Shown: piece after piece, positions 1 to 22,203 of the stretch | Layout of the letters: the number at the start of each line of letters is the position of its first letter | How positions within the stretch are numbered: position 1 is the first letter of the stretch | NCBI GenBank assembly: GCA_949361645.1 | Contig: OX442424.1 | Coordinates: 7,469,378 to 7,533,377 of the forward strand | DNA: 64,000 bases | Source: Spongilla lacustris | Lineage: Eukaryota > Porifera > Demospongiae > Spongillida > Spongillidae | Reading direction: 5' to 3' | The notes under the pieces: model-generated | Database searches by the model: none | What the model saw: the letters and a program-made list of their open reading frames with translations, nothing else | Told to the model about the DNA's origin: nothing | Program-made: the position numbers and the translations under genes

Positions 1-94
1 TGTACATGTACACGTACCAAGCCATTGTGCCTTTAATATTTACATCTTGAGACAACAGTAGTGTGTGCTGTCTTGTACTTACTGATGTATTCCA

Positions 95-437
95 TTTATC
101 ATGTGAGCTTTGTTGTGCTGATCTTTGTTGTGCTAATCATGTGAGCTTTGTTGTGCTTATCATGTGAGCTTTGTTGTGCTAATCATGTGACCTTTGTTGT
201 GCTTATCATGTGAGCTTTGTTGTGCTAATCATGTGATCATTGTTACAAGTGCTAATCATGTGAGCTTTGTTGTGCTTATCATGTGAGCTTTGTTGTGCTA
301 ATCATGTGATCTTTGTTGTGCTAATCATGTGAGCTTTGTTGTGCTTATCATGTGATCTTTGTTGTGCTAATCATGTGAGCTTTGTTGTGCTTATCATGTG
401 ATCTTTGTTGTGCTAATCATGTGATCTTTGTTGTGTG
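95..437. repeat. 23-bp minisatellite
   Basis: About fifteen copies of a 23-bp unit built on TCATGTGAGCTTTGTTGTGC, with GAGC/GATC/GACC variants and one disrupted copy near 235-250. It ends just before the splice acceptor of the first visible ankyrin-gene exon, so it lies in an intron or the upstream flank of that gene. No coding content. Confidence 0.9.
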
Positions 438-451
438 CTAACCTCTTTTAG

Positions 452-11385
<10,934 letters not shown>

Positions 11386-11590
11386 TCAGACGAGAAGTCG
11401 TGAGGAGAGGGGAGTAGAGTGCATTGACTTTGGAGAAGACAGAACTCCGTTTCAACTGCAAATTTTAGCACGTGTACAGGCATTGGAAGTTTCTGATGAT
11501 ATTAATTAATTAAAAGTTATTTTATTCGTTCTGACCAAGCATGCATTGTAAGGTTTCGCGGCCACTAAAAGGGCACGAGGAGGTGCCTTT

Positions 11591-11597
11591 TATATAA
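11591..11597 (+). promoter_or_regulatory. TATA box of sFRP-like gene A
   Basis: TATATAA, 46 bp before the ATG at 11643, in a position matching the TATA-like boxes of the five paralogues. Confidence 0.6.
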
Positions 11598-11642
11598 CCC
11601 AGGAGACGTTACCAGGGACAGAGGCAAGATTCTCTGGGATAA

Positions 11643-12886
11643 ATGGACTTCTGGTTCTCTTATCTGCTCGCCTGCACGGCACTGGTGGCTGGAACTCCGG
11701 TTGTACGATGGGATACTTACGGTGTGGTGGATAGACAACCAGTCTCGACGTCAACGTGCGCGCCATTCAATTACGAAATCTGCAATAACATTGCCAATGG
11801 CCAAGGATACAACAGTGGGCTGTTTCCCAACCCCTTGGCCCCTCAGTATCTAAGTGACCCCTTGGCGGCTCAAAAGGAAGCCGCCAAGACCTTCCCGGCA
11901 GCAATCTCCACAAACTGCTCTCAGTACATTACCAAGTTCCTTTGCTTTGTCTACTTTCCTCTCTGCGTGGGTCCCTCCGTACCCCCAGTGCTGCCTTGCA
12001 GGTCGATGTGCGAGAGAGTGCGGTGCGAGTGCGGGCCAGCACTTAGGTCCTTCGGGTCGGCACTGCAGTGGCCAGGATGGTTGGACTGTGACGACTTGGA
12101 CAAGGTTCTAGCGGATTATGGCGCGACCAGTGTTTGCATGGAGGCTGACGCCAACGAGACCTGCACAACCACCAGCAACACCGCTGCCCCTCCCACAACT
12201 GTCCCTCTTGCTACTACCCCAGCTCCAAGCGTCACTCCAGATATTCCCTCGTCCCCAAACCAAATTTGCGATGCGGCCTGTGGCAACTGTAATGTCCGTA
12301 CCAATGTTACTGCGGCCACATTTTCAATAACAAATGCTAACTATAGCTTTGGTATGTCTGGGAATGGGAGTGGGGAGGGTATCATTACCACTGTGTATCA
12401 TTTAAGTTTCTGTCCAGAGTGTTGGGGAGGAGGGGAGGGGGGGCTACCCGACAACTTTTTTTTTTTTAAAGGGAAAAGGAGATTGCTTGGTTATTTTCCC
12501 TCCCTGCAGCTGCGAAAGTAATTGTGACAAGCAAATATGAGAATGTTGTTGGTGGTTGCAACCTCACACTCTACAACGTAACTGTTCTTCAGTCATACAA
12601 CATGTGTCCAGTCCCTGGTACACTGACAATGCCTTTGCCGTCCCCTAATGCCACTGTTACCACCAACAGTGACCAATGTGTTGGTTGCATTGATTTGATC
12701 CCAGGGCAGTTGTACTGGCTGGCTGGAGTGTATGGCGATGTAAAAGGTGTTTTCTCTTGGATAATCCCGCAGTTCAAAGGTGTGGCAGCCCCCTGGGTAG
12801 CCAAGTATGATGTCAAAGGGCCTGCCTGGTTGCTCGCTGCAATGAATCAACGTGGCTGCAATGTTACCACGGCACTTGCCTTTTGA
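11643..12886 (+). CDS. sFRP-like secreted protein A (Frizzled CRD + NTR-like)
   Basis: Exons 11643-12351 and 12510-12886 (intron 158 bp, phase 1), predicted 361 residues. Residues 1-18 are a hydrophobic signal peptide (MDFWFSYLLACTALVAG). A Frizzled-type CRD spans about 39-165, with the ten-cysteine pattern (TC...EIC...NC...FLCFVYFPLC...LPCRSMC...DC...VC) and an extra Cys beside the eighth. A Thr/Pro-rich linker (about 172-203) leads to CDAACGNCNVRTN and a second exon starting AAKVIV with CVGCIDL and KGVAAPWVAKYD, typical of this family's NTR-like half. By family knowledge sFRPs are extracellular Wnt/Frizzled modulators; here that is inference. Its C-terminal half is closest to gene D, while the CRD is more divergent than in B, C and E. 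Confidence 0.9.
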
Positions 12887-15021
12887 AATCAATCAATTTC
12901 ATTGTTGTGTGGCTGACTTTACTTTTTTGTCTTGCGTAACTTTTCTTTTTGTTCCATGCACGCATTGTACTTGTTATTATTACATGTAGTAGCGCCACTA
13001 GCGCGCTACAAGACGTAAAGAGAGCGCGGTTTTTTTACATGTTTCATGCCACAAAATTATATAATCATATACGTTTAGATGTAGACTATAAACATTCGTA
13101 CATGTACTAGGAACTTTATAAAAGGCTCTTACATCAGAGAAAACCCACCGTGGAATCGAATATTTAGTTTCCACGGTGGGATTATTATTATTTCCATTGG
13201 TTAGTAATATGAAGGAAAACCCAACCATTGCATTACTGCATGGGAAATAAAAAAACCCATTAATAGGAACTTAACTGATGTATACATGTGAGATACAGTG
13301 GTGAACTCACATTTGTCTACTATCGTATATTACTTCACTTATATATTTTAGTTACGTATTACGTATCATAGTCACGTGAGTAAACATCTAAGAGACATAA
13401 AAGTGTTATTCGTTAACAAATTCATTATTGGTACCTTAAGCGTAGCACTAATCTTGATCTAAAATGTGCTCTGCCTTTCGCCGAATATATTATGCCATCT
13501 GGTTACCGTATTACAGCATAACTTGAAGCATGATGCAATTACATGACATACATTGCGTTTCAATGGACACCCTGTTTAGAACTTTAGATGTATATATATA
13601 TATATATTATATATATAATATATATATATATTAATTATAATTATAATTATATATATATGTGTCAGTGACCTGTACCTTTTCGCAGCACGTACCGTCCAGT
13701 TAGCTGTGTTTGCGTATAAATGATCGCCACATATTACTAGATTAGGCCGAATTGAATCATGCAGCCCGACTTTAATTTATTTATTTTTAAATTGGTTTCT
13801 GGAGTAGTCGAGATGTTATATAAAGGATAACGGATATCAGTCTACAGATGATGCAAAGCATATTTAGGAGGTGCGGTGCACGAATTGAATTACAGAACCG
13901 CCGTTTAGCGCATGCGCACAATTTGAATAATTAAATGGCCACACAAATAAAACTTGCACGAAAGGAATCCTTCTACTGTAGCTGAAATTTGAAGTCTTAA
14001 TTCCTATCTTCCATGGGGGCACCCCTCCCGCTCAGCTAGGGGGGTATCCATATGGGGGAGCGCTGTAAGCTGCCCCGCGCAGACCCCAGATTGAGAAGCC
14101 AATGCTTTTTTTCGTTGAAAGAAGCGAGGCCTTGATTTAAGTTATGTAGTACCTAGGCTATATTGTTTAATCGCGTACAATGTAAGGAAAAGGTTTAAAC
14201 AGCCTTGGTAGTTGGTAGGTGGACGCTGGGAGCAAAATGAATGATAACTATTTTTAAAAAATATTTAAAGATCTCCTTTATTAATATAGCGTTAACGCGT
14301 TCGCACTTTTTAATCTGCACCCCCGGTTTTACTTCAAAACAACAGCGATTAAGCTCATCTAGCAGCTTCTATATGTTCGACGCGCCGACCTTTTCCAAAT
14401 GCGTATTATAATTGGCCCTCCGGGAACCCCCTTCTCCATTTCCAGCGCGGCACTGTTTCGTGTCCGTGCACTGGTACGCAAGATAATACAATAACATTTT
14501 TAATGACCATCAATTTTGCTGGTTAATTCACATTAGATCGCGAGATCGCAATACAAGACGTACGAACAATAGTAGCCCGTTGTTGCCTCTGCCATCGCAA
14601 GTATGTAGTAATACTATAGGTTGAATAAGGTGGGGGGGGGGGAGGGGCGCCATTGAGTCCCGAAGGGAGTCCATGCCCCCCACCCCCACCCCCCGCCCCC
14701 CGGGGACGCCCATGGCTTGCATGGGATGCATGCACTGAAACATTATTTTGTTGCTACTGATGCAACAGTATACACACAACTTGACTCAGTCTTACAAGAA
14801 TACATGCGAGTCAGTGTAGTCTTATTGCAATAATTTATGCCGGAGTAGGCCTACATGTACTAAATTCAGTAACTAGTTCAGGCTGTGGAGAATGTGACTA
14901 TATACCGGGTGTATAATAATATTAAATCCAGTATAATATAGAATGTATAAATGCTTTGAAATAAATAATATAAATATGGCTGATCGGTTTTTGTTTTGAT
15001 TTTTTTTCATTCTTTTCTTGT
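12887..15021. other. Intergenic region between genes A and B
   Basis: No convincing gene. It contains a hairpin (13144-13154 CCCACCGTGGA against 13170-13180), an AT dinucleotide tract (about 13590-13654) and G/C-rich homopolymers (14632-14700). Base composition is A/T-rich and the short ORFs have no recognisable domain. Confidence 0.7.
13144..13180. repeat. 11-bp-arm hairpin
   Basis: CCCACCGTGGA and its exact inverse around a 15-nt AT-rich loop, about 260 bp downstream of gene A. It could be the core of a small MITE; no function is claimed. Confidence 0.6.
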
Positions 15022-16020
15022 TTAGCTCAATGTGCACTGGCGGTCCGTTGCAGCTGCTGTCATCCACTTGTCCATCTTGGTGTCGTAGTCGGCAGTCCAA
15101 GGAGAAGCGACTCCATTTCGGCACGGCACTTTCCATTCGACGACGCCCTTGTCGTCGACGCCGTAGTAGCCCCCGATCAGGTATGTGTTCCCGACGATCA
15201 AGTCGACGCACGGTCCGCATCGCTCGTCGCACGTTTGGATAACGATTTTCTTGGGCACGTGCGATGGAGCCTTGCAAGCCAAGTCATATCCTTTGCTGAC
15301 GTTAACACTGTAGGTGACGATGTGGTTGGAAGTGTTTCTGCTTCCGACTGACACTTTAGCAGCTGTGATGAAGGTGAGGAATAGAATGAATGTGCTGTTT
15401 ACGAATCAAATCTACGCTCACTTACCAAATGTGAAGTTGCTGTTGGATAGTCTGAAGGTTGTCGAGTAGACCTTCGTGAGAGGGCTGCAAGCACCGCAAA
15501 TTGGAGGGGGCTCTACCACAGGGGTTTCCTTGACGCAATTGCCGTTCGTTGCGGAAACAACCTTGTCGATGTTATTGCAGTCGGCCCACTGAGGCCATTG
15601 CACGCCGAAGGTGGAGTTCAGATAGGGCTCGCAGTCGCTCCGAACTCTCTCGCACAGAGACTTGCATGGAAGCACTGGAGGTTGGTTTTCGGTGCATAGC
15701 GGAAAATAGGCAAAGCAGAGGAAACTGGCGACATCTTTCGAGCACTGGCTGGCGACTGCCATCGAAATCACGGCGTTCCCTTCGGACTCAGCTTTCTGGA
15801 CGTTGGGCAGGTAGGCTGGGGCAAGGGGATTAGGGAATGTTGCATAGCTATATCCTTGCCCACCGAGATGGTTGCAGACGGGGCTATTGAACCGCGCACA
15901 TTGCGGAAGATTAGAGGAAATCTCGCCGACCGTTACAATAGTAGTTTGCCTTAATGCTGGGCGGCTAGCCGCGAGCACGAAGAGAATTACCTCTAGTGTT
16001 GAGGAGAGGAGGAGATTCAT
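15022..16020 (-). CDS. sFRP-like secreted protein B (Frizzled CRD + NTR-like)
   Basis: Minus strand. Exon 1 is 16020-15426 and exon 2 is 15362-15022, separated by a 63-bp intron in phase 1; 311 residues. Signal peptide at about 1-19 (LEVILFVLAASRP). CRD 41-162 has all ten cysteines and the signature FNSPVCNHLGGQGYSYATFP, FLCFAYFPLC, LPCKSLCERVRSDCEP. The linker is short (ETPVVEPPP), without the mucin-like stretch of its neighbours. The NTR-like part has CGAC, ACKAP, QTCDERCGPCVDL, VPC and QC. Closest relative in the window is the divergently transcribed gene C. Predicted role, by family: a secreted Wnt/Frizzled-binding modulator. Confidence 0.9.
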
Positions 16021-16082
16021 TCCGCTTCGGATTGATTATATTTGCTCTTGAACAGTATGAAAACACGAGCACATCCCTCCAA

Positions 16083-16089
16083 ATATATA
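16083..16089 (-). promoter_or_regulatory. TATA-like box of gene B
   Basis: TATATAT read on the minus strand, about 63 bp upstream of the B start codon. Confidence 0.5.
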
Positions 16090-16794
16090 GGCCATCGTGA
16101 CGTACTTTCCTGAAGGATGTTATTAAATTGATAGTAACCACGGCTCGCATCAATAATTCTATGTTGCCCAGGTGATGAATCGCCTAATTATGGGAGCGGG
16201 ACGAGTACGCTATTATGGACTAATTTATAAATTTATAAAATCTCAAAAGGCGTTGACGCGACGATATACTCTAAGAATTATTATTATTTATTTTTGTACC
16301 AGTTCTGCATGCATGCATGTAATTAATAAATTACTGCGCTGCATGTTAGTTACACTACAGCTTACACCACGGGATGACCAAATGGTGATGCAGAAGTCGA
16401 CATTAATTATACAAGCTAATCAAGACTAGCACTCGCGCGCAGATAGGAATTAATGGCAATCTATTATCTGGAGTTAAAAAAGAATACAATTGAATTCCTT
16501 ACTAGATACGAATCTATATACATGTAGATCGCCATGAATTTCTGGCCTGGGTCCCTACAACTTGTAAAAATTGATTAGAAAGTTGTTACAATATAAAACC
16601 GTTGTGGCTGTACAAACGAGTTGTGACTGGTACGCATCCTTGCAGCTATTTCATCCTCATGCCCCACCCAACCGACACCGTGACGTCATGTGCCCTCTTT
16701 CTCAGCACAAAGACACGACGTTCCGCAATCACATCCGCTTGGTATAACCTCGGAGTGCGGTTAATTAGCACGGTCCCAAACACCTAAGTGCGTG

Positions 16795-16800
16795 TATAAA
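16795..16800 (+). promoter_or_regulatory. TATA box of gene C
   Basis: GTGTATAAAAT, 38 bp before the ATG. A TCAGTCAGT motif about 29 bp downstream of the box could be the initiator. Confidence 0.65.
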
Positions 16801-16838
16801 ATGATACGAATTATAACCGCCAGTCAGTCAGTAACGAA

Positions 16839-17899
16839 ATGGCACTTCGGATATTATTCGTCGCACTTCTTCAAGCTCTGTTCGTGGCAAGTCGACCTGC
16901 CCCGAGGGACACCGTCATGACAGTATCTGTTGGCGACGCTTCCTCTGGACCGCAATGTGTTCGCTTCAACAGTCCCGTGTGCAACACCCTTGGTGGACAG
17001 GGGTACAGCTACGCGTCTTTCCCGAACCCTCTTGCCCCAGCGTACCTTCCAACCCACAACCAAGCCGAACTCTTAGGAAACGCTGCCATTTCGTTGGCAG
17101 TCAAAAGCAAGTGCTCGCCTGACGTAGCCGTGTTCCTTTGCTTCGCTTACTTCCCCCTCTGCGCTGAAAACCAACCCCCTGTTTTGCCGTGCAAGTCACT
17201 GTGCGAAAGGGTGCGTAGCGACTGCGAGCCTTACTTGAATTCGACGTACAACATCCAATGGCCTCAATGGGCGGACTGCGACAATATCGACAGCGTCGTC
17301 GCTAGAAACGGTGGAGGGTGCATCAATGCCACATCGTCTTCTTCGCCTCCTCCCCCTACTACGCCTTCAAGTCCCGCTACTACGTCTACGCCTCTTCCTA
17401 CAACGCGCACGCCGGCACCTCCTGTGTGCGGGACTTGCAGCCCTATCGATAAGGTCTTTTCGACGACATTCAGACTCCAGTATAGCAACCTCACATTCGG
17501 TAAGCTTTCACGAGTGCATGGTGTATATAAATGTGGCGCAAACAATCACATTCAAATCAATCATTTTATGCAGTTGCTAAGGTGTCCGTGGGAAACAAAG
17601 CCACTACTAACCGTATTGTCACGTACGGCGTTAACGTGAGCAAAGGATACGACTTGGCATGCAGGGTCCCATCATCGCAAGTGCCCCAGAATATCGTCAT
17701 CCAAACATGCGTCGACCTGGTTGTCGGGAACACGTACCTGATTGGAGGGTACTACAGTGTCAACGACCGAGGAGTTGTCGAATGGATAGTGCCGTGCCAA
17801 TACGGAGTCGCTTCTCCGTGGATTGCCGACTACGACACCAAGATCGACAAGTGGATGACAGCAGCTTCAAAGGACCGTCAATGTACTCTATCGAGCTGA
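16839..17899 (+). CDS. sFRP-like secreted protein C (Frizzled CRD + shortened NTR-like)
   Basis: Exons 16839-17499 and 17574-17899 (intron 74 bp, phase 1), 328 residues. Signal peptide at about 1-18 (LFVALLQALFVAS). CRD 40-161 has ten cysteines, nearly identical in key motifs to gene B (FNSPVCNTLGGQGYSY, FLCFAYFPLC, CKSLCERVRSDCEPYLNST). A Ser/Thr/Pro-rich linker (SPPPPTTPSSPATTSTPL) is a likely O-glycosylation region. The NTR-like exon has QTCVDLVVGN where gene B has seven more residues including two cysteines, so the usual CxxC is reduced to one Cys. The TATA box and chosen ATG fit. Same predicted role as B, but the NTR fold may be altered. Confidence 0.9.
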
Positions 17900-18109
17900 T
17901 CCGTTGTACATCCAGATATCAGGAAATCACATCATTATGTCAACACTGAAGCCGCTCGTTTTTTCGACATGCAGTTTCAGTCACATTATATTACTCAGTG
18001 ACTCACTCGAAAGATATTGCACCCCGTATACATGTATATTTCCCCCGTGTATTATCAGTATTAATTTATATATCAGTGCAGTATATTCTCAGCGGTTCTG
18101 AATCAATAT
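17900..18109. other. 3' flank of gene C
   Basis: AT-rich, no ORF with a recognisable domain and no clear AATAAA signal seen. Confidence 0.5.
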
Positions 18110-18447
18110 TAGGCCATTCCAAATGTGATAATAGTTTCCCATCCGGACCTTTTACCGAAGCCCATGCGGGCGGGCGACTATTATCATTAAACTGAAATGG
18201 ATACAATAATTATGATGCAATCTTACGTCATGAGGCGTGCAAGCAAAAGGCGGCACAACAGAAAATTATATCCAGACCTGTAGCTGTTGATGTCTGAGAA
18301 GAAGCACGCAAGCTTTTTATAAATTAAAGTGACACGTACGTTTACCAACATTTCAAACAAATAAATTCCCGATAATTAGAATAATGGAATAATGGTGACA
18401 TTACGCGGGTGGTGACGGGAAACTACAATCACATTTGGAATGGCCTA
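18110..18447. mobile_element. MITE with about 35-bp terminal inverted repeats
   Basis: The left end GGCCATTCCAAATGTGAT..TAGTTTCCC and its inverse at 18410-18445 match over about 35 bp with a few mismatches. The ends are flanked by TA on both sides, fitting a Tc1/mariner-type TA target duplication. The interior (about 270 bp) has no ORF, so it is non-autonomous. Confidence 0.7.
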
Positions 18448-19910
18448 AAAATACCAGTGGCGTTTGTGTGCACGTGTGAGCATTGTATATGTTATACAAT
18501 ATGACGTATAGGAAGGGCGTACATAGTATTCAATGCGAGTACTTATTTGCGAAATTGCCACGATAGTGACGATACTTCATGAAATTATCAATACTCAGCA
18601 ATCTTATGGCTTTATCGCTCGATCGTGTACTTCATACGTGCACGTTCTTATATGATCTGAGTACAAATTTCTCTCATGCATGAAAGCTGCATGCACTGAT
18701 GCCTATAGATTTACCAAGACGCCCTTGTGTGTACCGCCTCAGTCTTCTACTGAACTAGATACAGGAATCAGTGTTAAATGATTATCATGCATCAAGGGCC
18801 GGCGGCAAACGTATACGTCCTTGTGGTGTATATAGTGGTGGTACGGTAAAGTTATGTATTATCTATAGTGGACAGCTATGTGAAACATGCGTGTGATTAA
18901 TTGCATTTGGCTAGCGTACAAGCTCATGTCAGCACATGTACACGCAGGCTATGATGCCGCGATATGGACTCTTGCCGATATTGTCTATACATGTATCGCG
19001 ATATATGGCTATATTGTATTACGATATTATATTCATCGAATAATTATTTCAGTGTTAATAATCATAAAATTCAGGCTGCGTTGTTGTGGCGACTATACAC
19101 AAGAACCAAAACATATAGAGTGCCCTTATGTTGTATTCTCGGCTGCATGCATCTTCAGAAAGGTACGGCATGAGTTACACATGTATCATTGTACAGGTAC
19201 ACCAGAAAAGAAATGATTTACCAGAATGGCTAGCGGGGTAAGTGAATATTTGTGGCATAATATCCGAATTTAGAGAGGATTTTTAAAACTGATCTTGATT
19301 GATTAAAAATTCAATCAGTTACGTAATGATTCCAAAGTAGTTTCGCTGTGAAAGCAAAGTGGTTCGTGTTGTAATTTTGCCACCAGGAGAAGAAAAGGAT
19401 AGGAAGAGGAGAGGGGAGAGGAGGGAAGGAGGGGAATGGACAAATGAAGGGGGAGAGGAGAGGAGAAGAGAAGGGAAGAGGAGGGGGGAGGGGAAAGTTG
19501 GGAGGAGGAGAAATTAAAGGAGAAGAGACGAAAGGGAGTGGATGAGACACGGGGGAAGAGCTAGCCCTCCATCTAAAGAAAAAACCGGCTAAGACTTGCC
19601 AGAGATAATATATACATTATCTCTGGACTCGCGTTTAACGATAATATCTCCATAACTGTGAACTCTTCCGCGAAATTATATGGTACAATGTACTTATATA
19701 AAAAGGTACTTATAACTTACAAGCGTTCAGTACGGGCCGTTTCTATTTCGATGGGGGCAGATAATTTACGGTATATGTGTGCGGCAGCGGAATGTATATG
19801 CGTATGGCCAAATATTGGTTGCGGCACTTTATCAGTATAGCAGAAAAAGAAAGTGTGAAGATGACCAAGAATGGCATAGGGAAACGAAAATATAGCGTCA
19901 AATTATTTAA
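18448..19910. other. Intergenic, no supported gene
   Basis: AT-rich sequence with many ATACATGTAT-like words; a G/A-rich tract at about 19385-19505 (GGAAGAGGAG words). The short ORFs have no domain. Confidence 0.6.
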
Positions 19911-19991
19911 AAATCATTGCGTAAATCACACAAAAATCACACGCTTCTATGATTTTCGGCGTGTGATTTCTGTTCAATTACGCAATGATTT
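19911..19991. repeat. Nested double hairpin
   Basis: The outer arm AAATCATTGCGTAA (19911-19924) pairs exactly with 19978-19991. The inner arm AAATCACACGC (19934-19944) pairs exactly with 19959-19969. Both are perfect. It looks like the core of a small foldback element; a C22 tract (20023-20044) follows. Confidence 0.6.
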
Positions 19992-20044
19992 CTCAATTCT
20001 CGCAGTAAATGATTCGACGCTTCCCCCCCCCCCCCCCCCCCCCC

Positions 20045-21256
20045 GTGTGGCCAAAGTGTAAGGATCGAGATCGAGCCATTCCCCCAGCTGTAGAGACTTG
20101 CGATGGTTGGAAAGAAAAGACACAGGAAACTTTATCGGCAATCGCACCAGCAGGAGGTCAAGTTAGCAGTAGTCCCGTAAAGCTGCATGGATCAAGTGAA
20201 GCAGGACTTGTATAGCGGACTAAGCCTGTATGAGATTTGTATAATAATGCATACATTGATGATGTTAACATTTTAGTTACTTTTCGTAGATTTCCGTCTA
20301 TCTCCGTCTATTCTTCCGTTTCTTCCGTCTATTTCCCTATATCCCATGCATGTTTGTATCGCGATATATGCCGGACCAAAAAAAAAAAAATCGCTATCCT
20401 GCAGGCAGGGATAATAATAAATATCGCCATATAAATATTAAAAATAGTTCGAATACAACTTTGGGTGTCATTTGTTTACACGTTGAATGAAATGGACTGC
20501 TATCTAAAATGTTCAGTACATATAAAGTTTGTTTTACTGACGTTTGAATCATTATAATTCCGAGCGGTTACCGGTTCCAAAACATCATACTATACACTGA
20601 CAATTTTTCTATGATAAGGGTCTTGCACTAACTCCGCGTGCTATATATATATATAAATTATATATATATACAGTAGTAAGGTCGCTTTAGAATCGGTACA
20701 TACGTAGAGGAGTCCTAGGCTAGCCAGTTGAAATTTTTTAGTGATTTATAGCTACAGGTAGAAGTCGCCGGCCGCTAGGAAATTATGTCGCGGCGACAAT
20801 GTTTTCGGGCGCTTTAATAATTTTAAAAACATAGCGATAATATTCCTCTGACGCTCCCCGGATTGAAATTCTGTCGTGCACATGCTCAGTTCTACCGCAT
20901 GCATTAACAGTATACATGTATGTTTTTGATTCAGCAATTTCAGCTCAAGGGAACCCACTAGCTTACAATTAAGACCTATGCACTGCATGGAACCACCAGG
21001 TATAACCGCCATATGTTGAATTTTGCTAATTTCCACAGCTCAAGAGTCACCAGTTTCCAGTATATTTGCATGCAGACGATGACATGCAAGTCACAGGAAT
21101 CACCAGGCAGGTATCAGGACCTACGTTAGTAGGTCCTATGTAGGATTTGAAGTGTGATGAATACGATTAACAAAATACCCGATTCCACTATTGTATATAG
21201 TAGAGTCTTATGTCACTTTCTACATGTAGCTCAAGAGAGCTTACCAGCTACCAGTA
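20045..21256. other. Intergenic, no supported gene
   Basis: Contains an AT tract (20640-20671), ATCGCGATAT words and a small palindrome near 21115-21140 (AGGACCTACGTTAGTAGGTCCT region). Nothing coding recognised. Confidence 0.6.
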
Positions 21257-21620
21257 GTGAAATCATGTAATTGTCAAACTAGGCTATACATGTACAAGGA
21301 GTGCCATGTAGGCCAGAAAAACACGTTACAAACTTCCAATGTTATCAACTTATTGAGTGGACAGCACGATGCGTATGATGCAGCTGTGTTAGAAGACCCC
21401 TATGGCTGGCTCCACGGTGACCACATCACACTGGTGCCATGTTGCTTTTCCCGTCACATATTATTGCAGCGAGGAAGCCTAAAGTCTTGAAGGAAGACAT
21501 GTAAAGGCTTCCGACTACAGGCAGAACTGAAGATTGTGCAATGTGATGGGTGCCAAAAGCAGTTCCATTGCTATAATTTGCTTGCATATCTCTCCAAGCC
21601 TCATCAGAAGATCCACTAAG
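21257..21620 (+). pseudogene. Decayed mobile-element C terminus (Cys-rich, WLxxDHI and PHD-like)
   Basis: One frame reads CNCQTRLYMYKECHVGQKN, then DPYGWLHGDHITLV, then after a stop CDGCQKQFHCYNLL and KPHQKIH. This order (Cys-rich KCxC segment, WLNDxHI-like stretch, PHD-like CDxCxxxFH) resembles the C-terminal region of domesticated-transposon or integrase-type proteins in invertebrate genomes. In-frame stops make it a remnant. The assignment is from pattern memory and tentative. Confidence 0.35.
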
Positions 21621-22163
21621 TGGTACTGTTCCCCTATCAAGTGTGTTAATTAATTCAAACTAGAATATTCCTCAGGTCTAAATGTTAATTAACAAGACTG
21701 ACATAACTGAAGTGCTATGGGTCAACAAGGATGGGTCCCCAGGAACGTACATCCATGCAGAGCCTGCTCTCTTCTATGCCATCTCATCCTGCAACATACT
21801 CCACTCCTGCTGCCATGCACCAGTCCTGCCTCCAGCACACTACCCATGGATGGCCCCCTCCCTCACACCTCTCATGCTTCTTGCACCCGACACATTTCCA
21901 ACTAAAGGAAGCAAGTAGCCTAAATATGTTTTGGAATCTCTTGCCATCCTATTACCAACGTCAGGCAGCAAGTGGTAAGACCTGCACCTCCCTAGAGACA
22001 TTGTGGATCTGAGCAAGGGGAAAGGGATATGCAAAGATCCCAACCCCAAGATTAACCCTAACCCTAATGGGAAATATCAAACTAGCACTGAAGCCCAGAA
22101 CCAGTAGGGGAATAGTAGCAAACAAGGTGGAGAAATTACAGGTTGGGGGTGTAGGGAAATGTT

Positions 22164-22203
22164 GGGACTCCTGGGCATGCAATTTTGCATGCCCAGAAGT
22201 CCC
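22164..22203. repeat. 40-bp near-perfect palindrome
   Basis: GGGACTCCTGGGCATGCAA followed by its inverse, with one mismatched pair and almost no loop. It could extrude as a cruciform. Confidence 0.7.

Larger units (their letters stand above)
16021..16838. promoter_or_regulatory. Shared 818-bp divergent intergenic region of genes B and C
   Basis: B and C start head to head, with a TATA-like element on each side and no other gene between them. The interval is AT-rich. Shared or independent control cannot be decided from sequence alone. Confidence 0.5.

Noticed and set aside
94..440. Possible CRISPR-like array
   Set aside because: The 23-bp repeats are head to tail with no spacers, and the genome is animal.
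14523..14779. Gly/Pro-rich minus-strand ORFs
   Set aside because: Driven by G and C homopolymers; no domain or splice context.
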